Counted from the first letter of the stretch, positions 7,446 to 16,241 are shown. The stretch: 64,000 nt of DNA from Pseudomonadota bacterium (GCA_026399515.1 JAPLQT010000074.1:1-64000); one strand, 5' to 3'. Translations and numbers: made by a program. Notes: generated by a model not told the origin, from the letters alone.

Positions 7446-8620
7446 CAGAACTTCCCGGCAGACGCCGGCCGGTTCAACTTCCAGCCATAGGCGAGTGTCG
7501 CCAGCGCCGTCACCGCCACCGCCGGCAGCGCATACGCATTCAGCGTTTCCCAGCCTTGGCGCGAGATCAGGATGCCCGAGGAGAGTGACGTGATGCCCTG
7601 GATGGCGAAGACGATGAAGTCATTGGTGCCCTGCGCCTTGGCTTTTTCCTCGCTGCGGTAAGTTTCGGTCAGCAGTGTGGTGCCGCCGATATAAAGGAAA
7701 TTCCAACCGACGCCGAGCAGAAACAGCGCCCACCAGAAATGCATGACCGAGACACCGTCGAGCGCGATGGCGATGCAGACCGCCATCAGCACCGTGCCGG
7801 TGAATATGACCTTGAGGACGCCGAAGCGCTTGATGATGTCGCCGGTAAAGAAGGAGGGCGCGAACATCCCGATGACGTGCCATTCCAGAACCAGGGCGGT
7901 GTCGGAGTAGGGGTGGCTGCAAATATCCATCGCCAGCGGCGTGGCGGTCATCAATAGGTTCATGACGCCGTAGCCGGAGGCGGCGGCGAGCACCGCGATG
8001 AGGTATGCCGGCTGCCGGGCGATTTCTCTTATGGGGCGGCCGGAACGGGCGCGTTCGAGCGCCGTCAGCGGGGGAATGTTGAGACGGCTGACAAAAGCGA
8101 GCGCGACCAGCGAGATGCCAGCCAGCGAAAGATAAGTGCCGAGATACGCCGGTTCCAGCATGTGGCGCGTATGGGTGCTGGCCCAGGGACCGAGTACGCC
8201 ACCGAGTATGCCGCCGGCGAGCGTGAGTGAGATGGCGCGGCTCTTCCAGGTGGGTGCCGCCGCATCGGCCGCGGCGAAGCGATATTGCTGGCCGAATGCC
8301 GTGTAGCCGCCGCACAGCGCCGCGCCCGCGCACAGCAACATGAAGCTTCGGTTCATGATACCCAGTGCGCAAACCAGCGAGCCGATACAGCCCAACAGCG
8401 CGCCAAACGCGAACCCGGCCCGTCGGCCGTAACGTCGCATGAAAAAAGAGGCGGGCAGCGTTATCACCGCACCGCCCAGCACATAGGCGGTCAACGGCAG
8501 CGTGGCGAAGCCGGGGTCGGGAGCGATCGCCCGGCCGGCAAGGCCGGTCACCGCGACCATGCTGACGCCGTGGGTCAGCAGCAGACCCTGGCAGACGGCA
8601 AGGATGAGAATTTCACGCAT
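7445..8620 (-). CDS. MFS transporter
   Basis: A 391-aa integral membrane protein with about twelve hydrophobic segments and typical major-facilitator features: a long loop with MRRYGRRAGFAFG after helix 2 (the MFS motif A region), and a repeat of the pattern in the second half (DIIKRFGVLKVIFTG). It resembles drug/metabolite efflux MFS proteins of the YbfB or Bcr type; the substrate cannot be told from sequence. Its start lies inside the 3' end of the ArsR-rhodanese gene (8-bp overlap) and its stop overlaps the start of the Sfum_1244-like gene, so the three genes form one tight operon that the ArsR-domain protein may control. Confidence 0.85.
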   Translation of the reverse strand: MREILILAVCQGLLLTHGVSMVAVTGLAGRAIAPDPGFATLPLTAYVLGGAVITLPASFFMRRYGRRAGFAFGALLGCIGSLVCALGIMNRSFMLLCAGAALCGGYTAFGQQYRFAAADAAAPTWKSRAISLTLAGGILGGVLGPWASTHTRHMLEPAYLGTYLSLAGISLVALAFVSRLNIPPLTALERARSGRPIREIARQPAYLIAVLAAASGYGVMNLLMTATPLAMDICSHPYSDTALVLEWHVIGMFAPSFFTGDIIKRFGVLKVIFTGTVLMAVCIAIALDGVSVMHFWWALFLLGVGWNFLYIGGTTLLTETYRSEEKAKAQGTNDFIVFAIQGITSLSSGILISRQGWETLNAYALPAVAVTALATLAYGWKLNRPASAGKF

Positions 8621-9287
8621 GCAGGCCGGTATTCACCGGTCGCTGCTCGGCCTTCCATTCCGGGTAGCCGTCTTGCAGGCGCCGGGCGCGGTAGCCTGAC
8701 TGGCGCAGTTGCTCGACGGCCTCGAAGGCCAGCAGACAATAAGGGCCACGACAGTAGGCGACGATCTCCCGGCGCTTGGGCAGGCGGGCCAGTCGCCGCG
8801 GAAGTTCATCGACCGGAATGTTGACGGCATCCGGGATATGGCCTGCGGCATACTCGCTGGCGGGGCGAACGTCGAGCACCATGACCTCGCCGCGCTTCAC
8901 CCGCGCAATTAATTCATCCCGGCTTACCGCCTGGAGCGTATCGCGTCGCTCGAAACTGTCGCGGACGATGCGCGCGACCTCATTGCTCTGCCGTTCCGCC
9001 AGTCCACGCAGCGCGGCGATAATCCCGGGCACGGCATCGTCGGCCAGGGAATAGATCACTTGCAACCCTTCCTTGCGTGAAGTGGCAAGCCCGCTCAGGC
9101 GCAGGATTTGCAGGTGGTGCGAGGTGTTGGCCATCGGCAGCGAACAGGCATGCGCCAGGATCTCGACGCTGCGCTCGCCCTGGCCGAGGGCCTCCAACAA
9201 TTCGAGGCGCACCGGATGCGCCAGCGCCTTGGCAACTTGGGCAAAATGCGCCAGTAGTTCCTGCTTCGGTGAATTGCGGGTTTTCAT
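8613..9287 (-). CDS. ArsR-type HTH-rhodanese fusion regulator
   Basis: A 224-aa two-domain protein. Residues 10-100 are an ArsR/SmtB winged helix (AKALAHPVRLELLEAL, then VEILAHACSLPMANTSHHLQ and LRLSGLATSRKEG). Residues 120-215 are a rhodanese domain with DVRPASEYAAGHIPDAVNIP and a CRGPYC active-site loop. Such fusions are predicted to sense sulfane sulfur or metalloid through the rhodanese cysteines and regulate neighbouring transporters. The second Cys (CRGPYC) may form a disulfide or polysulfide with the first. It is the first gene of an operon with the MFS transporter. That it responds to polysulfide is inference from the family. Confidence 0.9.
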   Translation of the reverse strand: MKTRNSPKQELLAHFAQVAKALAHPVRLELLEALGQGERSVEILAHACSLPMANTSHHLQILRLSGLATSRKEGLQVIYSLADDAVPGIIAALRGLAERQSNEVARIVRDSFERRDTLQAVSRDELIARVKRGEVMVLDVRPASEYAAGHIPDAVNIPVDELPRRLARLPKRREIVAYCRGPYCLLAFEAVEQLRQSGYRARRLQDGYPEWKAEQRPVNTGLHA

Positions 9288-9308
9288 CGGACGGATTATG
9301 GCGTTGGT

Positions 9309-9920
9309 TCAGTTGCGGCGGAAACAGCAGTATATAAACTTCTGCTTGCCTTGGTTGGGTGTGACATGGGTTTCACGCAGCGATTCGAGGAGCGCGAAGC
9401 CGTCCCCCAGTTCCGCGCTCAATTGCTCCGGGCTGTAGCGACAGACCGGCAGATTACTGCACATTTCAGGACCGTCGTCGGCAAAGGTTGCCATGATGAC
9501 ATGAGCGCCGAGCGGCAGGGCGTCCGACAGGGTCGATACATAGCTTGCTCGGTCTTTCGGGTCGGTCAGAAAATGAAACACCGCCCGGTCATGCCAGAGT
9601 TTATAGGGACCGCGAGGTTTCAGCCGGGTGATGTCCCTCGCCAGCCACTGCACGGTTGAAGCGCGAGGTCCCAGGCGAGTCTTGACGGCGTTAAGGGCGG
9701 TTGCGGAGATGTCGAGCACCGTGATATTCAGGAAACCCAGGTCGAGGAGATGGTCCACCAGGTTGGATGCGCCCCCGCCGACATCGATGATCGCATCCCC
9801 GGGACCGCTGGCCAGTCCGGCAATCAGGCGCAACGAGGTATCCGGGCGCGCCTGGTACCAGCCGACTTCATGTTCCCGGTGCGTCGAATACACGCCCTCC
9901 CAATGGCCGAGCCGATCCAT
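9309..9920 (-). CDS. class I SAM-dependent methyltransferase
   Basis: A 203-aa Rossmann methyltransferase. Motif I is IIDVGGGASNLVDHLL (about residue 45), followed by ITVLDISATAL, a DITRL motif and a FHFLTDPKDR segment (motif IV region). The N-terminal HWEGVYSTHREHEVGWYQ resembles the TehB/thiopurine-type small-molecule methyltransferases that also act on tellurite, selenite or arsenite, so detoxification is plausible. The ATG start follows GGAG by six bases; a GTG one codon upstream is also open. It is transcribed away from the DUF4202 gene and lies just upstream of the ArsR-rhodanese gene on the same strand. Confidence 0.88.
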   Translation of the reverse strand: MDRLGHWEGVYSTHREHEVGWYQARPDTSLRLIAGLASGPGDAIIDVGGGASNLVDHLLDLGFLNITVLDISATALNAVKTRLGPRASTVQWLARDITRLKPRGPYKLWHDRAVFHFLTDPKDRASYVSTLSDALPLGAHVIMATFADDGPEMCSNLPVCRYSPEQLSAELGDGFALLESLRETHVTPNQGKQKFIYCCFRRN

Positions 9921-10098
9921 CACGTCTCCAACTAATCAAAAGAATGTTTGAATACTAGGCCGGCAAGCGGCATATGGCAAGTTTTTGCGGATGGGTGGTG
10001 ACCGGCGGCATGCGTTAGAATTGCCCCAACTGCTCCGGAAAGCCGTCCGATATTGCCGGTGGACGACTTCCGCGAACGAGAACGGTTTAGTTCGGGTA

Positions 10099-10114
10099 TG
10101 TGACCAGCGTCACA
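10099..10114. promoter_or_regulatory. CRP/FNR-family operator upstream of DUF4202
   Basis: TGTGA-CCAGCG-TCACA is a perfect CRP-type palindrome, about 38 bp before the DUF4202 start codon and in the divergent region with the methyltransferase gene. The matching site at 4474 supports a CRP/Vfr-type regulon in this genome. Confidence 0.6.
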
Positions 10115-10144
10115 TTGAAGATCAACGAACCACGGTAGGGCATC

Positions 10145-10756
10145 ATGACCAAAATCATCGATCAACAGCGTTACGCGCGCGCCATCGCGCTTTTCGATGC
10201 CGCGAACGGCGAGGATCCCAACCGCGAGATGGCCGACGGCAAGGAGAGTCCCAAGGAGCTGCTCTATGCCCATCGCATGACGGAGATGCTCCAGCGCTTT
10301 GCTCCCGATGCCTCCGAGCCCGTTTGCCTCGCTTGCCGCGCCCAGCACATCCAGCGCTGGAAAATTCCGCGCAAGGATTACCCGATGACCCCTGAGGGTT
10401 ACCAGCACTGGCGCACCACGCTCTACAAGTTTCACGCCGACCTTGCCGGCAAGCTGATGAAGGAAGCCGGCTACGACGACGAAATGATCGATCGCGTGAA
10501 GAAAATCGTAGCCAAGCGCGGACTCAAGGTGAATGCCGAAACCCAGATGATGGAAGACGTCGCCGACCTAGTCTTTATCGAACACTATATGCTCGGTTTT
10601 GCCGGCATGAAGCCGGACTACCCGGAGGAGAAATGGCTGGACATCATCAGGAAGACATGGAAGAAGATGTCCGACCAGGGCCATGCATTCGCCGTCTCCG
10701 GCAAGCTCAAGTTGCCTGAAGCCCTGACGCCGCTGATACTCAAGGCCGTCCAATGA
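10145..10756 (+). CDS. DUF4202 family protein
   Basis: A 203-aa soluble protein of the DUF4202 family. Conserved parts visible are the N-terminal RYARAIALFDAANGEDPN, the LYAHRMTEMLQRFAPDASEP segment, the CLACRAQHIQRWKIPRKDYP block and a final helical region. Histidine, cysteine and acidic residues in the middle are reminiscent of HD-type or metal-binding sites, but the activity is not known. Its stop overlaps the start of the rhodanese gene (ATGA), so both are translated together. DUF4202-rhodanese-LysR is a plausible sulfur-assimilation or sulfur-relay unit. Confidence 0.85.
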   Translation: MTKIIDQQRYARAIALFDAANGEDPNREMADGKESPKELLYAHRMTEMLQRFAPDASEPVCLACRAQHIQRWKIPRKDYPMTPEGYQHWRTTLYKFHADLAGKLMKEAGYDDEMIDRVKKIVAKRGLKVNAETQMMEDVADLVFIEHYMLGFAGMKPDYPEEKWLDIIRKTWKKMSDQGHAFAVSGKLKLPEALTPLILKAVQ

Positions 10757-11139
10757 AACACCTGACTCCCAAGGAAGCTGACAAATTCCTCCACGAAAAC
10801 TCCCTGGCCCTGTTCATCGATGTTCGGAGCGAGATGGAGTTCCTGTTTGTGGGCCACCCCGTCGGCGCCATCATGGTGCCCTGGAATGACGGACCCGATT
10901 GGGAGGTCAATCCGCATTTCGTCGCCCACGTCAAGAAGGCGGCCAGCGTCGACCGGCCCATCGTGCTGATCTGCCGTAGCGGCAATCGCTCGAAGGACGC
11001 CGGCGCGGCGCTCGAGCAGGCGGGATTTACCTCGGTCTTTAACGTCCTGCACGGTTTCGAGGGCGAACTGGATGAACACCACCAGCGCGGCAAGACCACC
11101 GGCTGGCGGCACGACGGACTGCCCTGGGAACAGTGCTAA
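10753..11139 (+). CDS. single-domain rhodanese
   Basis: A 128-aa rhodanese-like protein. It has the conserved LFIDVRSEMEFLFVGHPVGA segment and the active-site loop CRSGNRSKDAG with Cys at about residue 73. Single-domain rhodaneses with a CRSGNRS loop transfer sulfane sulfur. No signal peptide is present, so it is cytoplasmic. It is coupled to DUF4202 by a four-base overlap and followed by a LysR gene 26 bp downstream. Confidence 0.92.
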   Translation: MKHLTPKEADKFLHENSLALFIDVRSEMEFLFVGHPVGAIMVPWNDGPDWEVNPHFVAHVKKAASVDRPIVLICRSGNRSKDAGAALEQAGFTSVFNVLHGFEGELDEHHQRGKTTGWRHDGLPWEQC

Positions 11140-11165
11140 GGCGAATTCCCAGTTGAGGAGAAAAT

Positions 11166-12071
11166 ATGGCTGACCGCAGGCTGCAAGTTTTTCACACCGT
11201 GGCGAAACAACTGTCCTTCACCAAGGCTGGTGAAGTGTTGTTCATGACTCAGCCGGCGGTGACGTTCCAGATCAAGCAACTCGAAGAACAGTTCGACACC
11301 CGCCTGTTCGATCGCGGCCATGGGCGCCTCTCCCTGACCCCTGCCGGCGAGATGGTGTTCGCTTATGCGGAGAAAATCCTCAACCTCTCGGCGGAGATGG
11401 AAGTACGCCTGGGCGAGATGACCGGCGAGGTCTGCGGGCCATTGCTGGTCGGGGCTTCGATGACCATCGCCGAGTTCCTTCTGCCGCGCATCCTGGGCGA
11501 ATTCAAGTCGCGCTATCCCGGCGTGCAACCGCGCCTCGTCGTCGCCAATTCGGAAACCATTGAGAAGCGCATCGCCGAGCATGCCCTCGACATCGGCTTT
11601 ATCGAGTCCCAATCGCACGATCCCAACCTTCAGACCGAAGTGTGTTGCGAGGATGAACTTGTCGTCGTCTGCAATCCGCGTTTTCCCCTCGCCCGGCTGA
11701 AGGAAGTCTCCCCCGAGAGGCTGCTCGACCATCCATATGTGTCGCGCGAGCCCGGGTCCGGCACCCGCGAATTCACCGATGCCTATCTGCGCGAGCACGG
11801 CAGCAGTATCGAGCAGTTGAACACCGTCATGGAACTCGGCAGTCCGGTGGCGCTGAACGCGGTCGTTGAGACCGGCCTGGGCTACACCGTCGCCTCCCGT
11901 GCGTCTGTCACGAGTTCGCAGCGTCTGGGCGAGCTCGTTGCCATTCCGCTCAAACCGCGTTACATGCGTACGCTGTCCATGGTCTATTCGAAGGACAAGT
12001 TCCGCTCCAAGCTCGTCACCACCTTCGTCGAATTCGCCTCGACACGGCTCAAGCAGGTCGCCGGCAAATGA
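11166..12071 (+). CDS. LysR family regulator (CysB/CbbR-like)
   Basis: A 301-aa LysR protein: a winged-helix domain (LQVFHTVAKQLSFTKAGEVLF, TQPAVTFQIKQLEEQFD, FDRGHGRLSLTPAGE) and a periplasmic-binding-like effector domain. The sequence is nearer to the CysB/CbbR/YeiE side of the family than to the aromatic catabolism side. A GAGGAG ribosome binding site precedes the ATG. The gene lies in the same orientation as the DUF4202-rhodanese pair, so it may be autoregulated with them. Its ligand is unknown; a sulfur or C1/autotrophy signal is a guess. Confidence 0.9.
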   Translation: MADRRLQVFHTVAKQLSFTKAGEVLFMTQPAVTFQIKQLEEQFDTRLFDRGHGRLSLTPAGEMVFAYAEKILNLSAEMEVRLGEMTGEVCGPLLVGASMTIAEFLLPRILGEFKSRYPGVQPRLVVANSETIEKRIAEHALDIGFIESQSHDPNLQTEVCCEDELVVVCNPRFPLARLKEVSPERLLDHPYVSREPGSGTREFTDAYLREHGSSIEQLNTVMELGSPVALNAVVETGLGYTVASRASVTSSQRLGELVAIPLKPRYMRTLSMVYSKDKFRSKLVTTFVEFASTRLKQVAGK

Positions 12072-12086
12072 ACCTTACCGCAACAG

Positions 12087-12977
12087 TTATCCCCGCCCGT
12101 TGATGCGTTCGTAGTAGCGGGCGCGGTAGAGCAGGCGTTGCCGATCGCCTTCATTGCGGAAAGCGGAACGATCGTGCAACACGTTGTTGCAGATCAAGCC
12201 CATGCCCGCTTCGAGGCGCCCGCGCAGGGTCCAGGGCGTTTCACGCGCCAGGATGTCTTCCAATGCCGCGACGGCGGCGGCTGTCGCCGCGTCGTCCTTC
12301 CAAAGGATGCTGATGCGCCGGGCCGTATAGCGCATGTGCAAATTCTCGCCGGCATCAACCGAGAACACCGGGCCGCTCTGCGCAGGGCGCGCCTCTCCAT
12401 CCGCCTCGACGCGCGCCGGGATGGTCATGGCATCAGGCGCGGAGAGGGCGCGGACGAACCCGGGGTCGCTATCCCTCAGCAGGATGTAGGCGATTTCGTG
12501 GTCGAGCAACTGGTTGTCGCCGCCGCTCATCGCCGGCTGCACGCAATGCAGCAACATGCCGCTTACGGTCCTGTCGGGAGGGTTGTAGTAGCCGTCGGTG
12601 TGCCACTTGATAGCACGGTCGGTATACGGAATGAACTCGGCGTGAGTGCCTCCCTCGGCGACCGTCAATGCGGAGATGCCCTCGTCGTCGGCGAGGTAGT
12701 GCTGGTCGAGATTGACCAGGCCAAGCTGCCGGCCCAGGCGGCGTGGAATCTCGGTGTCGGCCTGGCCCGCGGTGTTGCTGGCGTAGATAGCCATGTTGGC
12801 GCGTCGAACGCGTTCGAGCACGGCGTTGCGCTCGGCGCCGCTCAAGTTGCGCGGGTCGTCGATCTCGACCAGCAGCTCGGCAAGCGTTGTCGGCGCCGCG
12901 GCCAGTTTGCGGTCGCGCCAGGCGGCGTAGCCGGCTGGATTGCCGAGATCGAAGGGCGAAGCGTCCGGCATGCTCAA
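12087..12977 (-). CDS. TauD/TfdA family dioxygenase
   Basis: A 296-aa Fe(II)/2-oxoglutarate dioxygenase of the TauD/TfdA family. The facial triad is visible: HTDGYYNPP (H and D, near residue 125), and the distal His in NNVLHDRSAF near residue 270, with a downstream Arg that would bind 2-oxoglutarate. The family oxidises taurine, sulfonates, alkyl sulfates or other small acids; here the substrate is unknown but a sulfonate or a hydroxylated small molecule fits the sulfur context. It is coupled by a four-base overlap to the hypothetical gene upstream, which is probably its partner. Confidence 0.88.
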   Translation of the reverse strand: MSMPDASPFDLGNPAGYAAWRDRKLAAAPTTLAELLVEIDDPRNLSGAERNAVLERVRRANMAIYASNTAGQADTEIPRRLGRQLGLVNLDQHYLADDEGISALTVAEGGTHAEFIPYTDRAIKWHTDGYYNPPDRTVSGMLLHCVQPAMSGGDNQLLDHEIAYILLRDSDPGFVRALSAPDAMTIPARVEADGEARPAQSGPVFSVDAGENLHMRYTARRISILWKDDAATAAAVAALEDILARETPWTLRGRLEAGMGLICNNVLHDRSAFRNEGDRQRLLYRARYYERINGRG

Positions 12978-13594
12978 TCGCCGGTCAGCGATGCACTCGG
13001 TTTACGGCGTGGGCCGGCGTCGCTTTCATCGGCCGAGGAAAATAGTCCGGCCAGGGTCTTTTCGAGCGCCTTGACTCCCTCCGGCACCTCGATCTCCATG
13101 ACCTGATCATAGACCCAGGTCTGGTCCTTTTCCGGCACGCCTTCGCGGATGCGGCTGGCGAAGCAGCGGCGGAAGCCGAAGGCCGGCCCAGCATCTCCAT
13201 AGTCGAAGCTCGCGTAGTCGGCCCCCGCCTGGTTGAAGAGATCGAGGAAATGTTGCCGGCATGATCCCGGAGGCGAATCGGAGATCAGCATGTCGGCATT
13301 GTCCTCGACCACCTCGGCCAGTCTGAGCGCCAGCGCCCGGGTGAACTCGGCCCGCTGCGTCGCATCCAGATCGCGATAAGCGATGCGGTCGGCCACGTGG
13401 GCGAGGAAGGCGAGATGCTCGCAGACGAAATCGAAATACGCGCGCCCGATGTCGATGTCGAACTTCGCCTCGCGCATGCGCTTGATCGAATCTATCGCCA
13501 GCTTCCAGGCGAGCATGGCGATGACACTGGCCAGGGTCGCCGCGCTGCGCGACCTGCCCCGGGAATGGAAGCTGCTCCTGATGCGTATGGCCAT
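12974..13594 (-). CDS. hypothetical protein, partner of TauD-like enzyme
   Basis: A 206-aa soluble protein of unknown function. It is mostly helical with several conserved-looking motifs (DFVCEHLAFLAHVADRIAYRD, NADMLISDSPPGSCRQHFLDLF, DQTWVYDQVMEIEVPEG). I used the internal Met at 13594 because the first eight residues of the longer frame look unlike coding sequence; the true start remains uncertain. Its stop overlaps the TauD-like start by four bases (ATGA), so the two are translated together. I do not recognise a family; it may be a substrate carrier or an accessory protein for the dioxygenase. Confidence 0.6.
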   Translation of the reverse strand: MAIRIRSSFHSRGRSRSAATLASVIAMLAWKLAIDSIKRMREAKFDIDIGRAYFDFVCEHLAFLAHVADRIAYRDLDATQRAEFTRALALRLAEVVEDNADMLISDSPPGSCRQHFLDLFNQAGADYASFDYGDAGPAFGFRRCFASRIREGVPEKDQTWVYDQVMEIEVPEGVKALEKTLAGLFSSADESDAGPRRKPSASLTGD

Positions 13595-13620
13595 TTGTCT
13601 TACCAGAATGCCGTGCAATA

Positions 13621-15246
13621 CTACGTCCTGAACCTGCTAACGCTGTCTTTCAAGGCGTGAGAAAGATCAACGAGCACATTCGACCGACGTGTCGATGACG
13701 ATGAGGCATCGTGCGTCTGCCTGATGCCTTGAGCGATAAGTTCGACGCGCTGTGCGATATCGGTGCTGGCGGCACTCTGCTCGCGCAAGGCGGTCGCAAT
13801 TGACGTTATGGCGTTGTTGACTGCAACCGAGGACTGATCCAGTTCCACCACCGCATTGCGAACGCCGGCAGTATGGGCTGCGCTTGTCAACGCGAGCGTC
13901 TTGGCCCGCGCCATGGTTTCCAAAGCGATGTCGGTTGTTTGGCGAACTCCTCCGACGATATTCGAAATTTCTTGCGTCGAGGATGTCGTGCGCTCAGCAA
14001 GTTTTCGGACTTCATCCGCAACAACGGCGAATCCACGCCCCTGCTCGCCGGCACGAGCGGCCTCGATGGCGGCGTTGAGCGCCAGCAGATTGGTCTGATC
14101 GGCGATCTCCCTGATGGTTTGCACGATGCCGTTGATGCTGGTCACTTTGCTGGAGAGGTCCTCCATGGTGATCGATGCCTCGGCCATCCCATCCGCAACC
14201 TTCTGAATCGTGTCGGTGGTTGCCGAGACGACGCCAAGGCTGTCGTGAGCCTGCTTCTCGGACTGGGTGGAAAGGCGTCCGGCGTCGATTGCGCTATCTG
14301 ACATGATGCCGATGCTGACTGTCAGTTGTTCCACCGCGGCCGCGATGGATGATGCGGCCGAACTTTGATTCTGTGCCGTTTCTGACAAGTGAGCGGCGTC
14401 GGCAAGTATGCCCTCGCTCTCCTGTACGACCGAATCGGCACTCGAGATTGTTCCACTGATCAGTTGGTGCATCTGCGACTGCATGCTGCTCATGGCCGCT
14501 ATGATGCTCGAGGTGTCGCCGGGCCCTACCGCGAGCCGGTGTGTAAGGTCACCCTGTGCGATCTGGTGCAACATCGAGGCGGCGTAGGCGGGCTCACCTC
14601 CGACCTGACGAAGAATCCCGCGTGCGACAAAAATCGTAATTGATCCAACCAGCAGAAAGCTCAGAAGACTCAGCGTGATGGCCAACTTGCTCGAACTGTC
14701 GAACCCATCGAGCAGTCTGGTGCGATCTTGGGCAGCCTCGACCTCCGTGCGCTTGACAAGATCGAGCAAGTCTTCGCGTACCGAACGCCATGCCGGTGTT
14801 TCCTTGGAAATCAGCACGGCCTTGGCTTCCGAGCCATTGCCGGCCTTGACCAGTTCGATGATCTCCTTCTGCAACGGTTGCCATTGATCGATATTGCCCT
14901 TGAGCCTGGTGGCGAATTCTTTACCGCCAGCGCCCTTGGTAAGCACAGGGATCAACTTGTCGATTTCCTGCTTGAAGGTATCGCTGGCCGCAGCGAAGTT
15001 ATCGTAGGCTTTCTTGTTACCAGGGTCGAGAAGAATGTTGCGAAGAGCCTGGCCCATCTGCAAACCGTTCGCATAGGCTGAGGTTGTCGACCGGTTTAGG
15101 GCAATCTTTTCGTCGACAAAGGCGAGGAGGATGTTCTTGCTATGGTAGGTAAACCAGACCGACGACAAGGCCAGAATGGCAACGGCCAAAGCACTCACCA
15201 GGCCGAGCAGCCATAGGCGCTTGTTCAAAGACAGATTTGCAAACAT
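13621..15246 (-). CDS. methyl-accepting chemotaxis protein
   Basis: A 541-aa chemoreceptor. An N-terminal membrane segment ([15 protein letters not shown]) is followed by a periplasmic four-helix-bundle domain (residues about 35-190) of the 4HB_MCP type, a second membrane segment ([19 protein letters not shown]), a HAMP region and a long signalling domain. The conserved tip is [21 protein letters not shown] (around residue 385). The ligand is unknown; position beside the sulfur operons makes a thiosulfate, sulfide or energy-taxis signal possible, but that is inference. There is no C-terminal CheR/CheB pentapeptide. Confidence 0.95.
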   Translation of the reverse strand: MFANLSLNKRLWLLGLVSALAVAILALSSVWFTYHSKNILLAFVDEKIALNRSTTSAYANGLQMGQALRNILLDPGNKKAYDNFAAASDTFKQEIDKLIPVLTKGAGGKEFATRLKGNIDQWQPLQKEIIELVKAGNGSEAKAVLISKETPAWRSVREDLLDLVKRTEVEAAQDRTRLLDGFDSSSKLAITLSLLSFLLVGSITIFVARGILRQVGGEPAYAASMLHQIAQGDLTHRLAVGPGDTSSIIAAMSSMQSQMHQLISGTISSADSVVQESEGILADAAHLSETAQNQSSAASSIAAAVEQLTVSIGIMSDSAIDAGRLSTQSEKQAHDSLGVVSATTDTIQKVADGMAEASITMEDLSSKVTSINGIVQTIREIADQTNLLALNAAIEAARAGEQGRGFAVVADEVRKLAERTTSSTQEISNIVGGVRQTTDIALETMARAKTLALTSAAHTAGVRNAVVELDQSSVAVNNAITSIATALREQSAASTDIAQRVELIAQGIRQTHDASSSSTRRSNVLVDLSHALKDSVSRFRT

Positions 15247-15415
15247 CGATTTTCACTCCCCGGACTGTCCAGCCATCTCATTCGGACACCACAATCCTCG
15301 AGTCTATAGGCGGATGAAGAAGAATGTCTGTAATCCGATTGGAATCAGTCTCACCGACTGCATATCTGCCCCCCTTTTGCCCGCATCGGGCTGGCGCCAC
15401 AGGCAATGGGACAGC

Positions 15416-15748
15416 TCAGTAGCCGCCTTTCCCCAGCGGCTGGGGCAGGCCGGCCACCTTGCAACCCTGCTTGGCCGGGCCGATCGGGAACAGATCGTAG
15501 AGCGCCTTGCTGTCGCAGCCGGGGATGACTTCCTCCGACACCTGCTTGAGCATGGCGCGAAAATTCGGGGTATGGCCGTCCTCGCGGTACTTGTCGCGCA
15601 GGAAACCGACGACCTTCCAGTGGTCCTCGGTCAGTTCGATGCCTTCGGCGGCGGCGATGACGCGCACCGCCTCGTCGCTGAAGTCCGCTTCGATCAGGTA
15701 ACCCTCGGCATCAGCCTCCCGGTCGACGCCGTCTATCAAGTAGCCCAT
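15416..15748 (-). CDS. DsrC/TusE paralogue lacking the terminal cysteine
   Basis: A 110-aa DsrC/TusE-family protein. The family core is clear: LTEDHWKVVGFLRDKYREDG, then FPIGPAKQGCKVAGLPQP. In canonical DsrC the C-terminal arm ends with two cysteines 11 residues apart; here the first (C96, CysB equivalent) is present but the position of the last one is Lys107 and the tail is LGKGGY. TusE keeps the last Cys instead, so this protein fits neither. It cannot form the DsrC trisulfide/persulfide in the usual way and may be regulatory. It ends the operon with the double TusA, Cas6-like and 71-aa genes, divergent from dsrA. The bona fide dsrC is at 20767. Confidence 0.88.
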   Translation of the reverse strand: MGYLIDGVDREADAEGYLIEADFSDEAVRVIAAAEGIELTEDHWKVVGFLRDKYREDGHTPNFRAMLKQVSEEVIPGCDSKALYDLFPIGPAKQGCKVAGLPQPLGKGGY

Positions 15749-15761
15749 GATTTTTCTCCTG

Positions 15762-16241
15762 TCAGTTTTTTCTCAGATAAAACTCGTGGTTGCCGCGGCC
15801 GCTGGCAACTTCCGCTTCCAGATGGATGCTGCCCCCCTTGGCCCAGGCGCGCATGTCGCCGGGCGTGCCGGGGCAGTTGCTGATGAGCAGCAACACCTCG
15901 CCGGCCTGCATCTTGTCGAGCAGTTTCTTAGCTTCGAGGATGGGCCCGGGGCAACTGACGCCGCGGATGTCCAGGGTCACATTGACACGGCGCTTGGCGC
16001 CGCCGCCCTTGCGTAGCGTAAAGGCGGTCTTGCCGCCGTCGCGCTTGTCGGTGTTCACCAGCTCGTTGCCGGTGATTTTGGCCCAGGCAGCCAGGTCGTC
16101 CGCCGTGCCGGGACAGTCGGAGATCAGCACCAGCGTCTGTCCCGGCTGGATATCGTCGATCACCCGCTTGGCACCGATCAGCGGTGCCGGGCAGGTCATG
16201 CCGCAAAAGTCCAGGGTCGCCACGGGATTTTCCATAGTCAC
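15762..16241 (-). CDS. tandem TusA-domain protein
   Basis: A 159-aa protein made of two TusA-like sulfur-transfer domains. The first has a CPAP motif (C17) after an LDFCGMT lead-in, the second a CPGP motif (C97) after LDIRGVS; each is followed by a CPGT element that is an unusual extra cysteine (SDCPGT and SNCPGT). TusA proteins carry sulfane sulfur on the CPxP cysteine. Start is a GTG that follows GGAG by seven bases; an ATG two codons later is also possible. The gene lies between the Cas6-like gene and the DsrC paralogue, with short intergenic gaps. Double-domain TusA proteins are uncommon. Confidence 0.9.
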   Translation of the reverse strand: MTMENPVATLDFCGMTCPAPLIGAKRVIDDIQPGQTLVLISDCPGTADDLAAWAKITGNELVNTDKRDGGKTAFTLRKGGGAKRRVNVTLDIRGVSCPGPILEAKKLLDKMQAGEVLLLISNCPGTPGDMRAWAKGGSIHLEAEVASGRGNHEFYLRKN

